Assembly: GCA_018064455.1 (NCBI GenBank)
Contig: JAGHVH010000010.1
Coordinates: 209,012 to 273,011 of the forward strand
Length of the DNA: 64,000 nt
Source of the DNA: Candidatus Limimonas egerieequi
Lineage (GTDB): Bacteria; Bacillota; Clostridia; Oscillospirales; Acutalibacteraceae
Reading direction: 5' to 3'
In this document: in pieces, positions 34,473 through 45,290 of the stretch
Position numbering within the stretch: the first letter of the stretch is position 1
Layout: the number at the start of each line of letters is the position of its first letter
Position numbers and translations under genes: made by a program
The notes under the pieces: model-generated
What the model was told of the DNA's origin: nothing
Database searches by the model: none
What the model saw: only the letters and a program-made list of their open reading frames with translations

Positions 34473-37400
34473 TTACTTTTGATTGTAGTAAGCAACTGCT
34501 GACTCAAAGAGCTTGAGGTCATAGTCACCTGGTACGTTCTTATAAAGGCCAGTACCAATACGTTCAGCATGTCCCATCTTACCGAATACACGACCATCTG
34601 GTGAGAGAAGTCCCTCAACCGCAAGTGCAGAACCATTTGGATTGTACTGGATATCAGATGTTGGGTTGCCATCAAGGTCAACGTACTGAGTAAGAATCTG
34701 ACCATTCTCAGCAAGGCTCATAAGCAAATCATCGCTAGCGATGATTCTACCCTCACCGTGTGAGATAGGAACGTTATAAACCTTACCAACCTCTGCATAC
34801 TTAAGCCATGGAGAATTGTTGGAGCAGAGCTTGGTTCCAACAATCTTGCTCTGGTGGCGAGAGATTGTGTTGTATGAAAGTGTTGGGCAGTTCTCATCAG
34901 TATCGATGATTTTACCATAAGGTACAAGACCAAGCTTAATAAGAGCCTGGAAGCCGTTACAGATACCGCCCATAAGGCCATCCCTGTTCTCAAGGAGGTC
35001 AGTTACAGCATCCTTAATCTCTGGGTTTCTAAAGAATGATGTGATGAACTTTGCAGAACCCTCTGGTTCGTCACCACCTGAGAAACCACCTGGGATAAAG
35101 ATAATTTGAGAATTCTTAATCTCTTGAGCAAAATCAGATACTGATTTCTCAACGCCCTTGGAATCAAGGTTGTTGATTACAAAAATCTTGGCCTCTGCCC
35201 CTGCTCTCTCAAATGCCTTTGCTGTGTCATATTCGCAGTTTGTACCTGGGAATACAGGAATGAGCACACGTGGCTTAGAAACGGCTGATACAGCCTTGTA
35301 CGAATTATCAGTATCATATGAGAATGTTGGAAGTGCACGCTTGTCAGTTGGAATATTATTGCATGGGAATACTGACTCGAGCTTGTTCTCATAGATTTCT
35401 GAAAGCTCAGCAAGTGTTACTGACTGACCATCAAATGTAATCTCTGGCTTGTCAGATGTAAAGCCCAAAGGCATAGCCTTAAAGCCTTCCATGCCAGCAA
35501 ATGGACAAGAATCGTGATCCTTGAGTTCAAGGATGAATGCGCCATAGTTGTACTCAAAGATCTCTTTCATTGAGTAGTTCTCGCCATAGTCAAAGCCTAC
35601 GCCATTACCGATACACATCTTGTAAATTGCCTCAGCAATACCGCCATAGGTTGGCGTGTATGCTGCAACGAAAGTACCATCAGCTATGAGTTTTGATACA
35701 GCAGCATAAATCTTCTTGAGGCTCTCAATCTTTGGTACACCAAACTCATCGTACTCTGGTCTTACACAAGCAACTCTGTGACCAGCTGCTTTGAAATCAT
35801 TAGAAATGATTCTTGAAATCTTGTCAGTAGTAACAGCGAATGAGCAAAGTGTTGGTGGAACGTCAAGGTCCTCGAATGAACCAGACATTGAGTCCTTACC
35901 ACCTATTGCTGCACACTCAAAATCAAGCTGTGCCTTGAATGCACCAAGGAGTGCTGCAAGAGGCTTGCCCCAGCGCTCTGGTGCCTTGTTTGGCTTTTCA
36001 AAGTACTCTTGGAATGTAAGGTAAACATCCTCAAATGTTGCACCGTGTGCAATGAGTTTTGAAATTGATTCAACTACTGCAAGGTATGCACCGTGGAACT
36101 GGTCCTTCTCCATGATATATGGGTTGAAACCATATGCCATGAGGGATGCAGTATCAGTGTCACCATGTTCAACTGATACCTTGTTTACCATTGCCTGAAC
36201 TGGTGTGCGCTGATACTTGCCACCGAATGGCATAAGCACGCCGCCTGCACCAATGGTTGAGTCAAAGCGCTCTGAAAGTCCGCGCTTTGAGCAGACATTG
36301 AGGTCACCAACAAGTGCCTTGTAACCATCAACAAATGATGATGGGATTTCCTTGGCATAGTTGCACTGTGCCTTTGTGTGAACATCAATATGTTTCTCCG
36401 CACCATTTGAATTTAAGAACTCACGGCTGATATTAACAACTGTATTACCCTTCCAAGTCATTGTGAGGTATGGCTTTTCAGTTACTGTTGCAACAACAGT
36501 TGCCTCTAAGTTCTCGCTGTTTGCGATTTCAATGAACCTATCAACATCTTTTGATTCAACTACAACTGCCATTCTCTCCTGTGACTCAGAGATAGCAAGT
36601 TCTGTGCCATCAAGGCCTTCATACTTCTTTGGCACCTTATCAAGATCAATAAGAAGACCATCAGCAAGTTCGCCTATAGCAACAGATACACCGCCTGCAC
36701 CAAAGTCGTTGCAACGACGGATAAGACGTGATGCCTCAGCGTTTCTAAAGAGACGCTGGAGTTTGCGCTCTTCTGGTGCATTACCCTTTTGAACTTCGGC
36801 ACCACAGGTGTCGAGTGAGTTCAAATTGTGTGACTTAGAAGAGCCTGTTGCGCCACCGCAACCATCACGTCCAGTTCTACCACCAAGGAGTATTACTATA
36901 TCACCTGGATCTGGAACTTCACGACGAACGTTTGCTGCTGGTGTAGCAGCGATAACAGCACCAATTTCCATACGCTTTGCAGCATAACCATCATGATAGA
37001 GCTCATCAACCTGACCGGTTGCAAGACCAATCTGGTTACCATATGAGCTGTAACCGTTAGCTGCTGTTGTAACAAGCTTACGCTGTGGAAGTTTGCCCTT
37101 TAAAGTCTCTGAGAGAGGCTTTGTTGGATCAGCAGCGCCTGTAACACGCATTGCACCATAAACATAAGAACGACCTGAAAGTGGGTCACGAATGGCACCA
37201 CCGATACAAGTAGCCGCACCACCGAATGGCTCTATCTCTGTTGGATGGTTATGCGTCTCATTCTTAAAGAGCAAGAGCCAATCCTCATCCTTGCCATCGT
37301 GGTTGATTGTCATCTTAACTGTGCATGCATTAATCTCTTCTGACTCATCGAGCTTTTGAAGTTTGCCTTCGCTCTTTAATACCTTGGCAGCCAATGTGCC

Positions 37401-38198
37401 TATATCCATAAGGTTAATAGGCTTTGTCCTACCAAGCTTCTCGCGAGAAGCGATATAGAGGTCGTATGCCTCTTGGATATAAGAGTCGTCAAACTTAACG
37501 CTATCAATAGTTGTGAGGAAAGTTGTATGACGACAGTGGTCAGACCAGTAAGTGTCAATCATACGAATCTCTGTAATAGTTGGATCCCTATCCTCTGATT
37601 TAAAGTAATCCTGGCAGAACTTGATATCATCAAGGTCCATAGCAAGGCCCTTTTCTGATACAAATGCTGCAAGTTCTGATTCTGAATAGTTTAGGAAACC
37701 AGTGAGTGTATCAACAGTTGTAGGAAGGTCCATAACTGCCTTTAATGTCTCAGGAAGTTCAAGGCTCGCAACACGTGCCTCAACAGGGTTTACTACATAC
37801 TTTTTGATTGCATCAACATCGGCGTCTGAAACAGAGCCATAAACTAAATATACTTTAGCAGAGGCAACTGTTGGACGCTCGCCCTTTGATACTAACTGAA
37901 TACATTCAGCAGCAGAGTTTGCACGCTGGTCGAACTGACCAGGAAGGAACTCTACTGCAAATACTTTCGCACCATCAGCTGGGATGTCGTCATAGACATC
38001 ATCGAGCTGTGGCTCTGAAAGTATTGTCTTTACCGCATAATCAAAGATTTCCTTTGAGAGGTCCTCAACGTCATATCTGTTGATTATGCGAAGACCTGTT
38101 ACATTGCTCATACCGAGCAATGTATTTATCTCGCTGAGAAGCGCATTTGCCTCATGGCGAAGCGCTTCCTTTTTTTCTACATAAACTCTATATACCAT
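34473..38198 (-). CDS. purL: Phosphoribosylformylglycinamidine synthase (single-chain PurL)
   Basis: A 1241-residue FGAM synthase, step four of purine synthesis. The ATP-binding AIRS-like domains contain LLLFKNETHNHPTEIEPFGG and GGKDSMSGSFEDL. The C-terminal glutamine amidotransferase domain has FPGTNCEYDTAKAF, the nucleophile Cys in GGICNGFQALIKLG and the His in PISHGEGRI. This is the large single-chain form rather than the PurSQL complex of Bacillus. It is the last gene of the operon, two bases after purD. Confidence 0.95.
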   Translation of the reverse strand: MVYRVYVEKKEALRHEANALLSEINTLLGMSNVTGLRIINRYDVEDLSKEIFDYAVKTILSEPQLDDVYDDIPADGAKVFAVEFLPGQFDQRANSAAECIQLVSKGERPTVASAKVYLVYGSVSDADVDAIKKYVVNPVEARVASLELPETLKAVMDLPTTVDTLTGFLNYSESELAAFVSEKGLAMDLDDIKFCQDYFKSEDRDPTITEIRMIDTYWSDHCRHTTFLTTIDSVKFDDSYIQEAYDLYIASREKLGRTKPINLMDIGTLAAKVLKSEGKLQKLDESEEINACTVKMTINHDGKDEDWLLLFKNETHNHPTEIEPFGGAATCIGGAIRDPLSGRSYVYGAMRVTGAADPTKPLSETLKGKLPQRKLVTTAANGYSSYGNQIGLATGQVDELYHDGYAAKRMEIGAVIAATPAANVRREVPDPGDIVILLGGRTGRDGCGGATGSSKSHNLNSLDTCGAEVQKGNAPEERKLQRLFRNAEASRLIRRCNDFGAGGVSVAIGELADGLLIDLDKVPKKYEGLDGTELAISESQERMAVVVESKDVDRFIEIANSENLEATVVATVTEKPYLTMTWKGNTVVNISREFLNSNGAEKHIDVHTKAQCNYAKEIPSSFVDGYKALVGDLNVCSKRGLSERFDSTIGAGGVLMPFGGKYQRTPVQAMVNKVSVEHGDTDTASLMAYGFNPYIMEKDQFHGAYLAVVESISKLIAHGATFEDVYLTFQEYFEKPNKAPERWGKPLAALLGAFKAQLDFECAAIGGKDSMSGSFEDLDVPPTLCSFAVTTDKISRIISNDFKAAGHRVACVRPEYDEFGVPKIESLKKIYAAVSKLIADGTFVAAYTPTYGGIAEAIYKMCIGNGVGFDYGENYSMKEIFEYNYGAFILELKDHDSCPFAGMEGFKAMPLGFTSDKPEITFDGQSVTLAELSEIYENKLESVFPCNNIPTDKRALPTFSYDTDNSYKAVSAVSKPRVLIPVFPGTNCEYDTAKAFERAGAEAKIFVINNLDSKGVEKSVSDFAQEIKNSQIIFIPGGFSGGDEPEGSAKFITSFFRNPEIKDAVTDLLENRDGLMGGICNGFQALIKLGLVPYGKIIDTDENCPTLSYNTISRHQSKIVGTKLCSNNSPWLKYAEVGKVYNVPISHGEGRIIASDDLLMSLAENGQILTQYVDLDGNPTSDIQYNPNGSALAVEGLLSPDGRVFGKMGHAERIGTGLYKNVPGDYDLKLFESAVAYYNQK

Positions 38199-38200
38199 TC

Positions 38201-39484
38201 CTACTTACCTGCCTTTAAAGCTCTCTGACCAATGTCAGTTCTATAATAAGCATTTTCAAAGTGAATAGTCTTAACTGCCTCATATGCTTTGTCAATTGCT
38301 TCTTCAAGTGTTGGAGCTGTCCTTGTAGCGCAAAGGACACGTCCACCATTTGTGAGGAGTTTGCCATCCTCAAGTTTTGCACCAGCAATAAAGACATTGT
38401 CACGTCCATCATCAAATGTGATTTCAAAGCCCTTGTCATACTTCTCTGGATAGCCCTTTGAAGCCATAACTACGCAGCAGCAACACTCATCCTTGAACTT
38501 GATTTCAAGTTCATCAAGTGTCTCAAAGCGGCATGCCTTCATAATTGTGAGAAGGTCAGTTTCAAGAAGTGGAAGTACTACCTGAGTCTCTGGATCACCA
38601 AAACGGCAGTTATACTCAATAACCTTTGGACCGTCTGCTGTGAGCATAAGTCCAAAGTACAAGCAACCCTTAAATGTTCTGCCCTCTGCGTTCATTGCAG
38701 CCATTGTTGGAAGGAAGATTTTCTCCATACACTCGTCTGCAATTTCCTTGGTGTAATAAGGGTTTGGAGCGATAACGCCCATACCACCTGTGTTAAGGCC
38801 CTTGTCACCATCAAGCGCACGCTTGTGGTCCATTGATGAAATCATTGGAACAAGTGTCTTACCATCAGTGAATGAAAGAACAGTTACTTCTGGTCCCTCA
38901 AGGAATTCCTCGATAACTATCTGAGCGCCAGACTTACCAAACTTCATATCCTGCATCATAGATATAACAGCAGCGCGAGCCTCATCACGTGTCTCAGCGA
39001 TGATAACGCCCTTACCAAGTGCAAGACCATCTGCCTTAATAACTATTGGAATCTTACATGTCTCAACATATACGATTGCATCATCGATATTAGTAAATGT
39101 TGCATACTCAGCGGTTGGGACACCGTACTTCTTCATCAAATCCTTTGAGAAGATCTTTGAGCCCTCAATAATTGCCGCATCAGCATTTGGACCAAAGCAA
39201 GGTATACCGTGATTTTCAAGTGCATCTACGCATCCAAGAACAAGTGGATCATCCGGTGCAACTACTGCAAAGTTGATTACATTAAAGTATGCAAACTCAA
39301 CTATCTTATCAATGTCAGTTGCTGCGATATCAAGGCAAGTTGCATCTGCCGCAATACCACCATTACCAGGAATAGCAAAGATTTCCTCTACTTCTGGGTT
39401 CTCTTTAAGCTTTTTGATAATAGCATGTTCACGGCCACCGCCGCCTATTACTAAAACTTTCTTAAATGGTCTTAGTTTGCGCAT
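38201..39484 (-). CDS. purD: Phosphoribosylamine-glycine ligase
   Basis: A 427-residue ATP-grasp enzyme, step two of purine synthesis. Recognisable segments are VLVIGGGGREHAIIKKL at the start, HKRALDGDKGLNTGGMG in the centre and YNCRFGDPETQVVLPLL near the end. The length is normal. It lies 16 bases after the AICAR transformylase gene. Confidence 0.95.
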   Translation of the reverse strand: MRKLRPFKKVLVIGGGGREHAIIKKLKENPEVEEIFAIPGNGGIAADATCLDIAATDIDKIVEFAYFNVINFAVVAPDDPLVLGCVDALENHGIPCFGPNADAAIIEGSKIFSKDLMKKYGVPTAEYATFTNIDDAIVYVETCKIPIVIKADGLALGKGVIIAETRDEARAAVISMMQDMKFGKSGAQIVIEEFLEGPEVTVLSFTDGKTLVPMISSMDHKRALDGDKGLNTGGMGVIAPNPYYTKEIADECMEKIFLPTMAAMNAEGRTFKGCLYFGLMLTADGPKVIEYNCRFGDPETQVVLPLLETDLLTIMKACRFETLDELEIKFKDECCCCVVMASKGYPEKYDKGFEITFDDGRDNVFIAGAKLEDGKLLTNGGRVLCATRTAPTLEEAIDKAYEAVKTIHFENAYYRTDIGQRALKAGK

Positions 39485-39500
39485 AAAAGCCCCTCCTAAA

Positions 39501-40685
39501 TTAATGATGGAAAAGTCTCATACCTGTAAATGCCATAGCCATACCATAATCGTCAGCCTTTTCAATTACAAGGTCATCACGGATAGAACCACCTGGTTCA
39601 GCAATATATGAAACGCCGCTCTTTTTAGCGCGTTCAATGTTGTCTGGGAATGGGAAGAATGCATCAGAGCCAAGTGCAACGCCTGTCATTGAATCAAGGA
39701 ATTCGCGCTTGTCAGCCTCTGTAAGTACAGATGGCTGAGACTTGAAGTACTTCTGCCAGTTGCCATCAGCACAAACATCCTCTTCGTTCTGGTTGATATA
39801 ACCATCGATTACGTTGTCACGCTCTGGACGGCCGATATCATCCTTAAATGGAAGACTGAGTACCTTGTCACACTGACGAAGGAACCATGTGTCTGCCTTT
39901 GAACCAGCAAGTCTTACGCAGTGAACACGTGACTGCTGACCAGCACCAACACCGATTGCCTGACCGTCAACTGCAAAGCAAACTGAGTTTGACTGTGTGT
40001 ACTTAAGAGTAATCAAAGAGATGATAAGGTCTCTCTTTGCAGACTCTGGTAAATCCTTGTTCTTTGTTACAACATTTGAAAGGAGTGCTTCATTGATTTC
40101 GAAGTTGTTTCTGCCCTGCTCAAATGTGATACCAAACACCTGCTTCTTCTCCTGTACCTCTGGTACATAGTTTGGATCAATCTTGACGATGTTGTAGTTA
40201 CCGTTTCTCTTTGTCTTGAGTATCTCAAGAGCCTCTGGCTCATAGCCAGGAGCGATGATACCATCAGATACCTCACGCTTGATGAGAGTAGCTGTTGTAA
40301 CGTCACATACGTCTGAGAGTGCTACCCAGTCACCGAATGAGCACATTCTGTCTGTGCCACGAGCACGAGCGTATGCGCAAGCAAGTGGTGACTCATCAAG
40401 TCCTTCAATATCGTCAACAAAGCAAGCCTTTTTAAGCTTATCTGAAAGAGGAAGACCAACAGCTGCTGAAGTTGGAGATACATGCTTGAATGATGTAACT
40501 GCTGGAAGTCCAAGAGCCTCCTTGAGTTCCTTTACAAGCTGCCAAGAGTTGAATGCATCAAGGAAGTTGATGAAACCTGGTCTGCCTGAGAGAATCTCGA
40601 TTGGAAGTTCGCTGCCATCAGCCATGTAAATCTTTGCTGGTTTTTGGTTAGGGTTACAACCATATTTAAGTTCAAATTCAGTCAT
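39501..40685 (-). CDS. purH: AICAR transformylase without the IMP cyclohydrolase domain (short PurH)
   Basis: A 394-residue protein matching only the AICAR formyltransferase part of PurH. LKYGCNPNQKPAKIY near the start and TSFKHVSPTSAAVG, which carries the catalytic Lys-His pair, are present. The MGS-like N-terminal IMP cyclohydrolase domain of the usual ~510-residue bifunctional PurH is absent. The missing cyclohydrolase is supplied by the next gene upstream, a PurO-like protein. This split arrangement is seen in some Clostridia. Confidence 0.9.
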   Translation of the reverse strand: MTEFELKYGCNPNQKPAKIYMADGSELPIEILSGRPGFINFLDAFNSWQLVKELKEALGLPAVTSFKHVSPTSAAVGLPLSDKLKKACFVDDIEGLDESPLACAYARARGTDRMCSFGDWVALSDVCDVTTATLIKREVSDGIIAPGYEPEALEILKTKRNGNYNIVKIDPNYVPEVQEKKQVFGITFEQGRNNFEINEALLSNVVTKNKDLPESAKRDLIISLITLKYTQSNSVCFAVDGQAIGVGAGQQSRVHCVRLAGSKADTWFLRQCDKVLSLPFKDDIGRPERDNVIDGYINQNEEDVCADGNWQKYFKSQPSVLTEADKREFLDSMTGVALGSDAFFPFPDNIERAKKSGVSYIAEPGGSIRDDLVIEKADDYGMAMAFTGMRLFHH

Positions 40686-40698
40686 TGTCTTTCTCCTC

Positions 40699-41442
40699 TT
40701 ATTTATTCTTGTTAATCATTCTGTCGTCATACTTGCCTGTGTCAAGATCGATGTAACGAACATAGAGTGAAATCTTGTTGTTAGCATCAAGGTTATTCCA
40801 AATATCGTCATAGAACTCATCGATATCATCAGGAATTGTTACTCTCTCAGGCTCACCCTGGAATGTTGGGATTGGGTTGCCATCACATACATAAGTGTGG
40901 ATGAAATGTCCAACGCCAGGAAGTGGCTCATAATCAAATGTAAATCTGTTACAAGCTGTGCCCTCTCTGTCAGCACTCTTTAAGATGCTGAGTTTGTATG
41001 AAAACTCTTCGTCTGTAATCTTAACAATACCAGAGATACGTGGTGTCCAGTTTGGACCGTCTGGTTCAAACTCACGAGTCTTAAGAGCCTTCTCGAAAGC
41101 GTAGCAAGTGCACTTGCCAGCAGCCTTATCAACATCAATCTTGTCATAGATTGTTGTTGTCTGGTCGCCGTTTGTAACGATAGTCTTGTTACCGTTTACC
41201 ATTACTGGGTTATAGATGATAAGTGAAGGGTCCTCTACTTTTGACTCATCGAATGGATAGATTGTAAGGTTGTCGCCTTCCTTTTTGAAGATACGGTTAC
41301 GGCTGTTTTCAGAACGTCCCATGATAAAGTAAGCGATTGCGCACTTTGATGCGTCCTCAGTCATACCGATAACAATACCGCGACCTACATATTCATTACC
41401 GTGAATACGGTTGCCCATTGATTTTACTTCATAGATATCCAT
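40699..41442 (-). CDS. purO: IMP cyclohydrolase, PurO-like
   Basis: A 247-residue protein with the archaeal-type IMP cyclohydrolase pattern (NEYVGRGIVIGM near the N-terminus and IVTNGDQTTTIYDKI). It would close FAICAR to IMP, the last step of the pathway, replacing the missing PurH domain. I chose the ATG at 41442, with GGAGGAG eight bases upstream. It overlaps the purN stop by one base (TAATG), so translation is coupled. The family call rests on pattern and context. Confidence 0.78.
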   Translation of the reverse strand: MDIYEVKSMGNRIHGNEYVGRGIVIGMTEDASKCAIAYFIMGRSENSRNRIFKKEGDNLTIYPFDESKVEDPSLIIYNPVMVNGNKTIVTNGDQTTTIYDKIDVDKAAGKCTCYAFEKALKTREFEPDGPNWTPRISGIVKITDEEFSYKLSILKSADREGTACNRFTFDYEPLPGVGHFIHTYVCDGNPIPTFQGEPERVTIPDDIDEFYDDIWNNLDANNKISLYVRYIDLDTGKYDDRMINKNK

Positions 41443-42050
41443 TATTTTGACTCCTCCACTATTTTTTTTGAAACTTGTTCGCAAGCCTTTGGAAGAATAA
41501 TCCACTCAGCTTGCTCCATTACTCTCTTTTGTAATACTTCCGGTGTGTCACCCTCCATTACAGGTACCTCCTGTTGGAAGATAATCTCACCGCCATCTGT
41601 AATCTCATTTACAAAGTGAACTGTTGCACCTGTAACCTTGTCGCCTGCTGCGAGGACTGACTCATGGACCTTGAGTCCATAGAAGCCATCACCACAGTGC
41701 TTTGGGATAAGAGATGGATGTATGTTTATTATCCTGTTTGGATATTCCTTAACAAAACGTTCTGAAAGAACTGAAAGGAAACCTGCAAGGACAATCATAT
41801 CGATGTTATTCTCGCGAAGTAATGATAAAACCTTGTCCTCAAACGCTTCCTGTGAGCCACATTCGCGCCTTAGTACTGTCTCACCCTTTACTCCCGCAAG
41901 ACGAGCGCGCTCAAGCGCATATGCGCCTGCCTTGTTAGAGATTACAAGTGTAATCTCGCCAGATGTGATAACGTCACCCTGCGCATCAAGGAGCGCCTGG
42001 AGGTTGGTACCTCCACCAGATACTAAAACAGCAATTCTTGCCTTATCCAT
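41442..42050 (-). CDS. purN: Phosphoribosylglycinamide formyltransferase
   Basis: A 202-residue GAR transformylase using 10-formyl-THF. The start ARIAVLVSGGGTNLQALLDA and the catalytic region NIHPSLIPKHCGDGFYG are typical, including the Asn-His pair; the active-site Asp lies in the KVTGATVHFVNEITDGG block. It is 11 bases after purM and is coupled to the purO-like gene by overlapping stop and start codons. Confidence 0.94.
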   Translation of the reverse strand: MDKARIAVLVSGGGTNLQALLDAQGDVITSGEITLVISNKAGAYALERARLAGVKGETVLRRECGSQEAFEDKVLSLLRENNIDMIVLAGFLSVLSERFVKEYPNRIINIHPSLIPKHCGDGFYGLKVHESVLAAGDKVTGATVHFVNEITDGGEIIFQQEVPVMEGDTPEVLQKRVMEQAEWIILPKACEQVSKKIVEESK

Positions 42051-42061
42051 ACAAATGCTCC

Positions 42062-43111
42062 TTAAACGAGTTCAATCTTATTAGGACCTGCAACGATAGT
42101 ACCAAGTACATAAGCATCTTCGCCTTCAGCCTTGAGTACCTCAAGTGCCTTGTCCTTATCAGCAGCATCAACTACTACTGTCATACCAACGCCCATATTG
42201 TAAGTGTTGAACATATCGTGCTCTGAAATACCACCGCGCTCCTCAATGAGTTTAAAGATTGGAAGAACACGTACATCGTCCTTTTTAATCTTTGCGCACA
42301 TTCCATCAGGAATTGAGCGTGGAATATTCTCATAGAAGCCGCCGCCAGTGATATGTGATACAGCAGATACTTTTACTGCATCAAAGAGTTTAAGCATTGG
42401 CTTTACATAAATCTTGGTTGGAGTGAGAAGTGTCTCACCAAGTGATTTACCACCGAGTGCATCAACTGGTGCCTTGAGCGCGTCTTCGCTGATATTCTCA
42501 ATATCAAATACCTTACGAACAAGTGAGAAACCGTTTGAATGAACACCTGATGATGGAAGAGCAATTATTACATCGCCCTCTTTCATTGACTTGTTGTCAA
42601 GGATCTTATCCTTGTCAACAACACCAACAGAGAAACCAGCAAGATCATACTCGTCCTCTGGATAGAAACCAGGCATCTCTGCTGTCTCACCACCAACAAG
42701 AGCAGCATCAGACTGTACACAACCATCAGCTACGCCTGAAACGATAGAAGCAATCCTTTCAGGGACGTTCTTGCCACAAGCGATGTAGTCAAGGAAAAGG
42801 AGTGGTTTTGCACCACAGCAGATAATATCGTTAACGCACATTGCTACACAGTCAATGCCGACTGTGTCGTGCTTATTCATCAAGAAAGCAATTTTAAGCT
42901 TTGTACCAACACCGTCAGTACCAGAAACCAAAACTGGCTTTGCATATCCTGAAGGAAGTTCAAAGAGACCGCCAAAACCACCTATTGCACCGAGCTTTGC
43001 ACCCTCAGTCATAGTTTTAGCAACATGAGCTTTCATAAGCTCTACAGCCTTGTAACCAGCAGTAATATCAACGCCAGCATCAGCATATGCTTTGGACATA
43101 GAGTTTTCCAT
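42062..43111 (-). CDS. purM: Phosphoribosylformylglycinamidine cyclo-ligase
   Basis: A 349-residue AIR synthetase. The segments [33 protein letters not shown] and [15 protein letters not shown] are the family signatures. I chose the ATG at 43111, preceded by AAAGGAG; the frame is open further upstream only because it overlaps the end of purF. Confidence 0.95.
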   Translation of the reverse strand: MENSMSKAYADAGVDITAGYKAVELMKAHVAKTMTEGAKLGAIGGFGGLFELPSGYAKPVLVSGTDGVGTKLKIAFLMNKHDTVGIDCVAMCVNDIICCGAKPLLFLDYIACGKNVPERIASIVSGVADGCVQSDAALVGGETAEMPGFYPEDEYDLAGFSVGVVDKDKILDNKSMKEGDVIIALPSSGVHSNGFSLVRKVFDIENISEDALKAPVDALGGKSLGETLLTPTKIYVKPMLKLFDAVKVSAVSHITGGGFYENIPRSIPDGMCAKIKKDDVRVLPIFKLIEERGGISEHDMFNTYNMGVGMTVVVDAADKDKALEVLKAEGEDAYVLGTIVAGPNKIELV

Positions 43112-43124
43112 GTGTTTTTCTCCT

Positions 43125-44552
43125 TTATTCTTTTCCGTCCCAACAATAGGTACAGAGTTTCTCTTTTGGTAAACCGATTGATTCGATGAGTCCAGGAAGT
43201 GACTGGAATTCAAGTGAAGAAAGTCTAAGCTTTTCTGCCATTACCTGGCGCATCTTGCGACCACGCTCAGTTGTAGCATCAGCATATTCCTCAAGATGAT
43301 TGAATCCCTCTTCGCCCTCAAGTTCATTGATGGTTGCTCTTGTGAATAGTTCCATTGGACTAGTTTGACGAGAGAAGTTTAGATATTTACATGAATACAT
43401 GATTGGAGGACATGCAGAGCGCATATGTACTGACTGTGCGCCATTTTCATATAGGAATTCTACTGTCTCTCTCATCTGTGTTCCACGTACTATTGAGTCA
43501 TCAACGAACATTAAGTTCTTGCCAGAGATAAGTTCCTTTACTGGAATCATCTTCATCTTGGCTACTTTGGCACGCTGAGTCTGGTTTGTTGGCATAAAGC
43601 TACGTGGCCAGGTTGGCGTGTACTTAATAAATGCACGAGCGAAGTTAACACCGCTCTTGTGTGAATAGCCAATTGCGTGTGGAGTTCCTGAATCTGGAAC
43701 ACCGCAGATAAAGTCTAAGTCTTTTGGTAAAGTACCATTTTCTATTTCATTTTCAGCCATGCGCTTGCCGTTTTCATAACGCATAGTTTCAACATTTATA
43801 TTTTCGTAGGTTGAGTTTGGATAGCCGTAATATGACCAGAGGAATGAACATATTCTCATTTCATTTCCAGCTGGTTTTAAAGTCTCGCATGAGTCCGCTT
43901 TGAGTTCTACTATCTCTCCTGGGCCAAGTTCACGGAATACTTCGTATCCCACCTTCTCAAAGGCAAATGATTCAAAGGATACTGCGTATCCATTTTCATT
44001 CTTGCCTATGATAATTGGCAAACGGCCCACTTTATCACGCGCAGCAACAAGGTCACCATCGTCCTTCATAATAAGGACTGATGCTGTACCATCTATTACC
44101 TCCTGCGCAAAGCTTATACCCTCTACCAGAGTTTCCTTCTGATTGATAAGAGCAGCAATAAGCTCTGTTGTGTTGACTTTACCACCAGTCATGGTGCTAA
44201 AGTGTCCACATGTCTCCTTGAGGTAATTTGAGATGAGCTCGTCCTTGTTGTTTACTATGCCTACCATACAGATAGCATAGCCACCATTTCTTGACTTCAT
44301 CAAGAGTGGTTGAGGATCATAGTCACTGATACATCCAATTGCTGATGTACCGCTCATATCATCAAAGATATACTCAAACTTTGTTCTGAATGGAGAGTTC
44401 TCTATATTGTGAATCTCGCGCTGAAGACCAACTTCTTTGTTCCAAGCTGCAAGTCCACCACGACGTGTACCAAGATGAGAATGGTAGTCTGTACCAAAGA
44501 ACACATCTAGCAAGACGTCATTTTTTCCAACGGCACCGAAAAATCCGCCCAC
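43125..44552 (-). CDS. purF: Amidophosphoribosyltransferase PurF, lacking the N-terminal catalytic Cys
   Basis: A 475-residue PurF, the first committed enzyme of purine synthesis. The phosphoribosyltransferase loop [15 protein letters not shown] is intact. The glutaminase (Ntn) domain normally starts with Cys1 in CGVFG; here the protein starts GTG-GGC as MGGFFGAVG, with no in-frame upstream start before a stop codon, so Gly replaces the nucleophile. Glutamine hydrolysis should be lost, and ammonia or another donor may be used. AGTAGG lies upstream of the GTG. The same MGGFFG-type start seems familiar from other clostridial PurF proteins. Confidence 0.9.
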   Translation of the reverse strand: MGGFFGAVGKNDVLLDVFFGTDYHSHLGTRRGGLAAWNKEVGLQREIHNIENSPFRTKFEYIFDDMSGTSAIGCISDYDPQPLLMKSRNGGYAICMVGIVNNKDELISNYLKETCGHFSTMTGGKVNTTELIAALINQKETLVEGISFAQEVIDGTASVLIMKDDGDLVAARDKVGRLPIIIGKNENGYAVSFESFAFEKVGYEVFRELGPGEIVELKADSCETLKPAGNEMRICSFLWSYYGYPNSTYENINVETMRYENGKRMAENEIENGTLPKDLDFICGVPDSGTPHAIGYSHKSGVNFARAFIKYTPTWPRSFMPTNQTQRAKVAKMKMIPVKELISGKNLMFVDDSIVRGTQMRETVEFLYENGAQSVHMRSACPPIMYSCKYLNFSRQTSPMELFTRATINELEGEEGFNHLEEYADATTERGRKMRQVMAEKLRLSSLEFQSLPGLIESIGLPKEKLCTYCWDGKE

Positions 44553-44583
44553 ACTAAAACCTACTTTCTAATAATCACAAATA

Positions 44584-45264
44584 TTAAGCGAAGAAGAGCT
44601 CTGAAAGAGTCATAGGATCGATGTACTCGCCATCCTTATAAACTCTCATGTTACCTGATGCGATTTCATCGATAAGCATTACATCGCCATTTGCGTCATA
44701 ACCAAATTCAAACTTGATGTCATAAAGTACAAGGCCTTTTTCAAGGAGGTCGTCAGCAACGATCTTTGTGATGTCCTGAGTCATCTTCTTGATGTTCTCA
44801 TACTGTGTCTCTGTCATGATACCAAGTGCTACAAGTGCTTCCTTAGTTACAAGTGGATCGCCCTTCTCATCGTTTTTGAATGTCATCTCAACGTATGCAG
44901 GAAGGTCAGCACCCTCTTCGATGTACTCGCCATAACGACGGATGAAGCTACCAACAGCCTTATGACGGCAGATAACCTCAAGGCCATGACCAAATACCTT
45001 TGCAGGAAGTACTTCCATTGTTGTATCTGAGAGGTTTGCATTTACAAAGTGTGTCTTGATGCCAGCAGCATTAACCTTCTCAAAGAAGTAGATAGACATT
45101 CTAAGGTTAACATCGCCAACGCCTTCAATTGTAAGACCAACTGAGTTTTCGCCTGGATCGAACTTGCCATCTTTGCCTGTGCAATCATCTTTGAACTTTA
45201 AAAGATAGTTGCCATTGTCAAGTGCGAATACGTCTTTTGTCTTTCCTTGATAAACTTTTTCCAT
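44584..45264 (-). CDS. purC: Phosphoribosylaminoimidazole-succinocarboxamide synthase
   Basis: A 226-residue SAICAR synthetase. YQGKTKDVF at the start, [14 protein letters not shown] in the middle and [12 protein letters not shown] near the end match the family. I chose the ATG at 45264 with GGAGGA seven bases upstream. The gap to purE contains an intrinsic terminator, so its expression may be lower than that of purE or need read-through. Confidence 0.95.
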   Translation of the reverse strand: MEKVYQGKTKDVFALDNGNYLLKFKDDCTGKDGKFDPGENSVGLTIEGVGDVNLRMSIYFFEKVNAAGIKTHFVNANLSDTTMEVLPAKVFGHGLEVICRHKAVGSFIRRYGEYIEEGADLPAYVEMTFKNDEKGDPLVTKEALVALGIMTETQYENIKKMTQDITKIVADDLLEKGLVLYDIKFEFGYDANGDVMLIDEIASGNMRVYKDGEYIDPMTLSELFFA

Positions 45265-45290
45265 GATTTTGTCCTCCAATAGATAATCTA

